From Microtetraspora glauca (GTDB lineage: Bacteria > Actinomycetota > Actinomycetes > Streptosporangiales > Streptosporangiaceae), in the NCBI GenBank assembly GCA_001570385.1, contig BBYL01000021.1, positions 1 to 64,000 of the forward strand: DNA of 64,000 nt, read 5' to 3'. Of this stretch, positions 61,833 through 64,000 are shown one piece after another. Every line of letters begins with the position of its first letter. The first letter of the stretch is position 1. Under the pieces are notes generated by a model. That model had not been told where the DNA came from, did no database searches, and saw only the letters and a program-made list of their open reading frames with translations. Both the position numbers and the translations under genes were made by a program.

Positions 61833-61955
61833 CAGCCATCATCGCAAGGGCACCACACCCCGACGGACGACGTGACCCCGCTCCACACGACCACCACGCG
61901 GAATGTCCGGAACACCGCGATCGCGAAGCTCGGAACCTGAACGACAAGCTGGGCT

Positions 61956-63803
61956 TCAGCGGTCCCCGAATTCGCGTACGGCGCCCTTGTCAGCGGACTG
62001 GGCCAAAGCGGCGTAGGCGCGCAGCGCGGTGGAAAGAGGGCGGTCGCGGTGGCGGGTCCGGTAGCCGATGCCCTGCTCCAGGTCGGCGCGCCGGGCTGCG
62101 AGATCCGGCTCTTCGACCTGCAGGCGGAGGAGCCGGGCGGCGATGTCGATAGTGATGGTGTCGCCCTCCTGGACGAGAGCCAGGGGGCCGCCGGCGGCTG
62201 CCTCGGGCGAGACGTGGCCGATCGACAGGCCGGAACTGCCGCCGGAGAAACGGCCGTCGGTGACCACCGCGCACGAGGTGGCCAGGCCCCGTCCTTTGAG
62301 GTAGGCGGTCGGATACAGCATCTCCTGCATGCCGGGGCCTCCGCGTGGTCCCTCGTAGCGGATGACCAGGACGGTGCCCGGCGTGACGCGTCCGGACAGG
62401 ATCGCTTCGGCGGCCTCCTCCTGCGACTCGGTCACCACCGCCCGGCCGCTGAAGATCTGCATGCCTTCCGGGACTCCGGCGGACTTGACCACAGCGCCGT
62501 CGGGGGCGAGGTTGCCGCGCAGGACGGCCAGGCCCGCATCCGGCGAGTGGGCGTGGACGATGTCGCGGATGCAGCCGGCCGCGGCGTCCCGGTCGAGGGA
62601 CTCCCAGCGGGCCGACTGGGAGAACGCGGTCGACGAGCGGGTGCCGCCTGGGGCGGCGTGGAACAATTCGATCGCCTCACGGGAGGGGGAAGGGCCGCGG
62701 ACATCCCATGTGGCCAGCCACTCATCGAGGGAGTCGGCGTGGACGGCGTGCACGTCTTTGTGGAGCAGTCCGGCGCGGTGTAGTTCGCCCAGGATGGCGG
62801 GGATGCCGCCGGCGCGGTGGACGTCCTCCATCAAATGCGGGCCGTTGGGGGCGACCTTGCACAGGTACGGCACCTGGTGGGAGCGGGCCTCGATGTCGGC
62901 CAGGGTGTAGTCGAGGTCGGCCTCGTGGGCGGCGGCGAGCAGGTGCAACAGGGTGTTGGTGGAGCCGCCCATGGCCAGGTCCAGGGCCATGGCGTTGTCG
63001 AACGCGGCGCGGGAGGCGATGGATCTGGGCAGCACGCGGGTGTCGTCCATGCCGTAGTAGCGGGCGGCCAGTTCCATCACGGTGCGGCCGGCCTGCTCGT
63101 ACAGGGCCCGGCGGGCGGTGTGGGTGGCCAGGGTGGAGCCGTTGCCGGGCAGGGCCAGGCCGAGTGCTTCCAGCAGGCAGTTCATGGAGTTGGCGGTGAA
63201 CATGCCCGCGCAGGATCCGCAGGTGGGGCAGGCCGCCTCCTCGATCCGGGCCAGGTCGCCGTCCGGCACGGCGGGGTTGACGGCCTCAGAGACGGCGGTG
63301 ATCAGGTTCAGGCGGGTGCGGACCGTACCGTCGGTCAACACCGCGCGTCCGCCTTCCATGGGGCCGCCGGAGACGAACACGGTGGGGATGTCGAGCCGCA
63401 GCGAGGCCATCAGCATCCCGGGCGTGATCTTGTCGCAGTTGGAGACGCACACCAGGGCGTCGGCGCAGTGCGCCTGGACCATGTACTCGATGGAGTCGGC
63501 GATCAGGTCCCGCGACGGCAGCGAGTACAGCATCCCGGCATGGCCCATGGCGATGCCGTCGTCGATGGCGATGGTGTTGAACTCGCGCGCGATCCCGCCC
63601 GCCTCCGTGATGGCCTCGCAGACGATGCGGCCCACCGGTTGCAGGTGGGTGTGGCCCGGGACGAACTCGGTGAAGCTGTTGGCCACCGCGACGACCGGCT
63701 TGGTGCCGATGTCGGATGCCGGGATACCGGAGGCGCGCATCAGGGCGCGGGCCCCGGCCATGTTCCGGCCATGGGTGACCGTACGTGATCTCAACTGTGG
63801 CAT
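61956..63803 (-). CDS. ilvD: Dihydroxy-acid dehydratase
   Basis: The 615-residue enzyme catalyses the third common step of valine and isoleucine biosynthesis, dehydration of 2,3-dihydroxy acids to 2-keto acids. The start MPQLRSRTVTHGRNMAGARA matches E. coli IlvD. Cluster-ligand and active-site motifs are VSNCDKITPGMLMA, CPTCGSCAGMFTANSMNCL and GSTNTLLHLLAAAHEA, with the C-terminal DGRFSGGSSGLSIGHV. It is isolated from other ilv genes. The ribosome-binding site is weak; the frame extends seven codons to a GTG. Confidence 0.95.
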   Translation of the reverse strand: MPQLRSRTVTHGRNMAGARALMRASGIPASDIGTKPVVAVANSFTEFVPGHTHLQPVGRIVCEAITEAGGIAREFNTIAIDDGIAMGHAGMLYSLPSRDLIADSIEYMVQAHCADALVCVSNCDKITPGMLMASLRLDIPTVFVSGGPMEGGRAVLTDGTVRTRLNLITAVSEAVNPAVPDGDLARIEEAACPTCGSCAGMFTANSMNCLLEALGLALPGNGSTLATHTARRALYEQAGRTVMELAARYYGMDDTRVLPRSIASRAAFDNAMALDLAMGGSTNTLLHLLAAAHEADLDYTLADIEARSHQVPYLCKVAPNGPHLMEDVHRAGGIPAILGELHRAGLLHKDVHAVHADSLDEWLATWDVRGPSPSREAIELFHAAPGGTRSSTAFSQSARWESLDRDAAAGCIRDIVHAHSPDAGLAVLRGNLAPDGAVVKSAGVPEGMQIFSGRAVVTESQEEAAEAILSGRVTPGTVLVIRYEGPRGGPGMQEMLYPTAYLKGRGLATSCAVVTDGRFSGGSSGLSIGHVSPEAAAGGPLALVQEGDTITIDIAARLLRLQVEEPDLAARRADLEQGIGYRTRHRDRPLSTALRAYAALAQSADKGAVREFGDR

Positions 63804-63850
63804 GCCGCAATGCTCGTGGCGCACGAGCGTGCGGCGAAGACGCCCGTACT

Positions 63851-63871
63851 GCTAGTAGTCCCACTACCAGC
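63851..63871. promoter_or_regulatory. Inverted repeat between ilvD and the right-edge XRE gene
   Basis: GCTAGTAGT and ACTACCAGC form 9-bp arms with one mismatch around CCC, 16 bp upstream of the XRE start. It is a good candidate operator for that regulator and may also affect ilvD. Confidence 0.6.
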
Positions 63872-63887
63872 ATTTACCCTTGTCAGG

Positions 63888-64000
63888 GTGAACACGGCGG
63901 CCGAGCGACGGGCAGAACTGGGCAGCTTCCTGCGCGCCAGGCGGGCACACCTGGATCCCACGGCGGTGGGCCTGCCCCCGGCCGGGCCCCGCCGGAGGGG
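63888..64000 (+). CDS. XRE-family regulator, 5' end only (cut by window edge)
   Basis: The GTG opens a frame reading AAERRAELGSFLRARRAHLD, PTAVGLPPAGPRRRG to the window end. This is the typical start of actinobacterial XRE regulators with a C-terminal MmyB-like ligand-binding domain. TTGTCAGG upstream is not a clear ribosome-binding site, so the message may be leaderless. Confidence 0.75.
   Translation, partial: MNTAAERRAELGSFLRARRAHLDPTAVGLPPAGPRRR

Noticed and set aside
1..64000. CRISPR arrays, tRNA and rRNA genes
   Set aside because: No regularly spaced repeats and no tRNA- or rRNA-like sequence were noticed on reading both strands.

Overview
The window is high-GC DNA (about 70% G+C) with dense, often overlapping genes (ATGA and GTGA stop/start overlaps), many GTG starts, several probable leaderless starts, and regulator families typical of filamentous actinomycetes (ECF42 sigma factor with a DGPF partner, BTAD/AAA activator, PadR, MerR, XRE, tandem MarR). 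The protein styles suggest a Streptosporangiales-type actinomycete (Actinomadura or Nonomuraea relatives), but this is an inference. It is an accessory-type region: intact metabolic and transport operons are separated by the remains of transposons, a group II intron and broken genes.

Layout. 0-7 kb: IS5-type remnant; a secreted serine hydrolase and a TetR regulator whose start regions carry the same 39-bp element in inverted orientation; then acyl-CoA ligase, crotonase and an APC amino-acid permease. 6.9-8.5 kb: a radical SAM/SPASM peptide maturase with a previously uncalled 42-residue peptide gene 4 nt downstream and a further GTGA-coupled reading frame, ending in a strong hairpin. 8.5-10.5 kb: IS982 and IS701 wreckage that has cut an AraC gene. 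10.5-18.4 kb: two RibD_C-type reductases, a MerR/DUF2268 protease operon with a 19-bp-spacer MerR promoter, an ECF42/DGPF pair, a group II intron with most of its ORF deleted, and a VOC protein. 18.6-28.7 kb: PadR-controlled MacB-like exporter, a BTAD regulator/hemerythrin/flavin-binding operon, and a divergent LysR/EamA pair around a perfect palindrome. 28.8-35.2 kb: secreted 5'-nucleotidase with a beta-solenoid-like tail, a decayed copper nitrite-reductase-like gene, an XRE/methionine aminopeptidase pair sharing twin 14-bp palindromes, and IS3 debris.

35.2-44.9 kb: a MATE exporter faces a peptide-type ABC uptake operon that starts with a near-consensus iron box; further on is an ornithine/lysine N-hydroxylase that has lost its N-terminal FAD region, so this looks like what is left of a siderophore locus. 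An unrecognised 441-residue protein follows. 44.9-49.5 kb: a second MacB-like exporter divergent from a two-component system. 49.7-58.1 kb: HupE/UreJ-like membrane protein, a 1,323-residue secreted calcineurin-type phosphoesterase with three repeated lectin-like modules, a membrane protein, and a GH15 glucoamylase/trehalase-like enzyme. 58.1-64 kb: a chimera of IS630 and GT1 glycosyltransferase fragments, MerR and tandem-MarR regulators, epoxide hydrolase, a haloalkane-dehalogenase-like stub, dihydroxy-acid dehydratase (IlvD), and the start of another XRE regulator at the right edge.

The best candidate for an undescribed system is the radical SAM/SPASM enzyme with its short aromatic-tailed peptide gene at 6,960-8,432. 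All functional statements rest on recognised sequence motifs; no database search was run.
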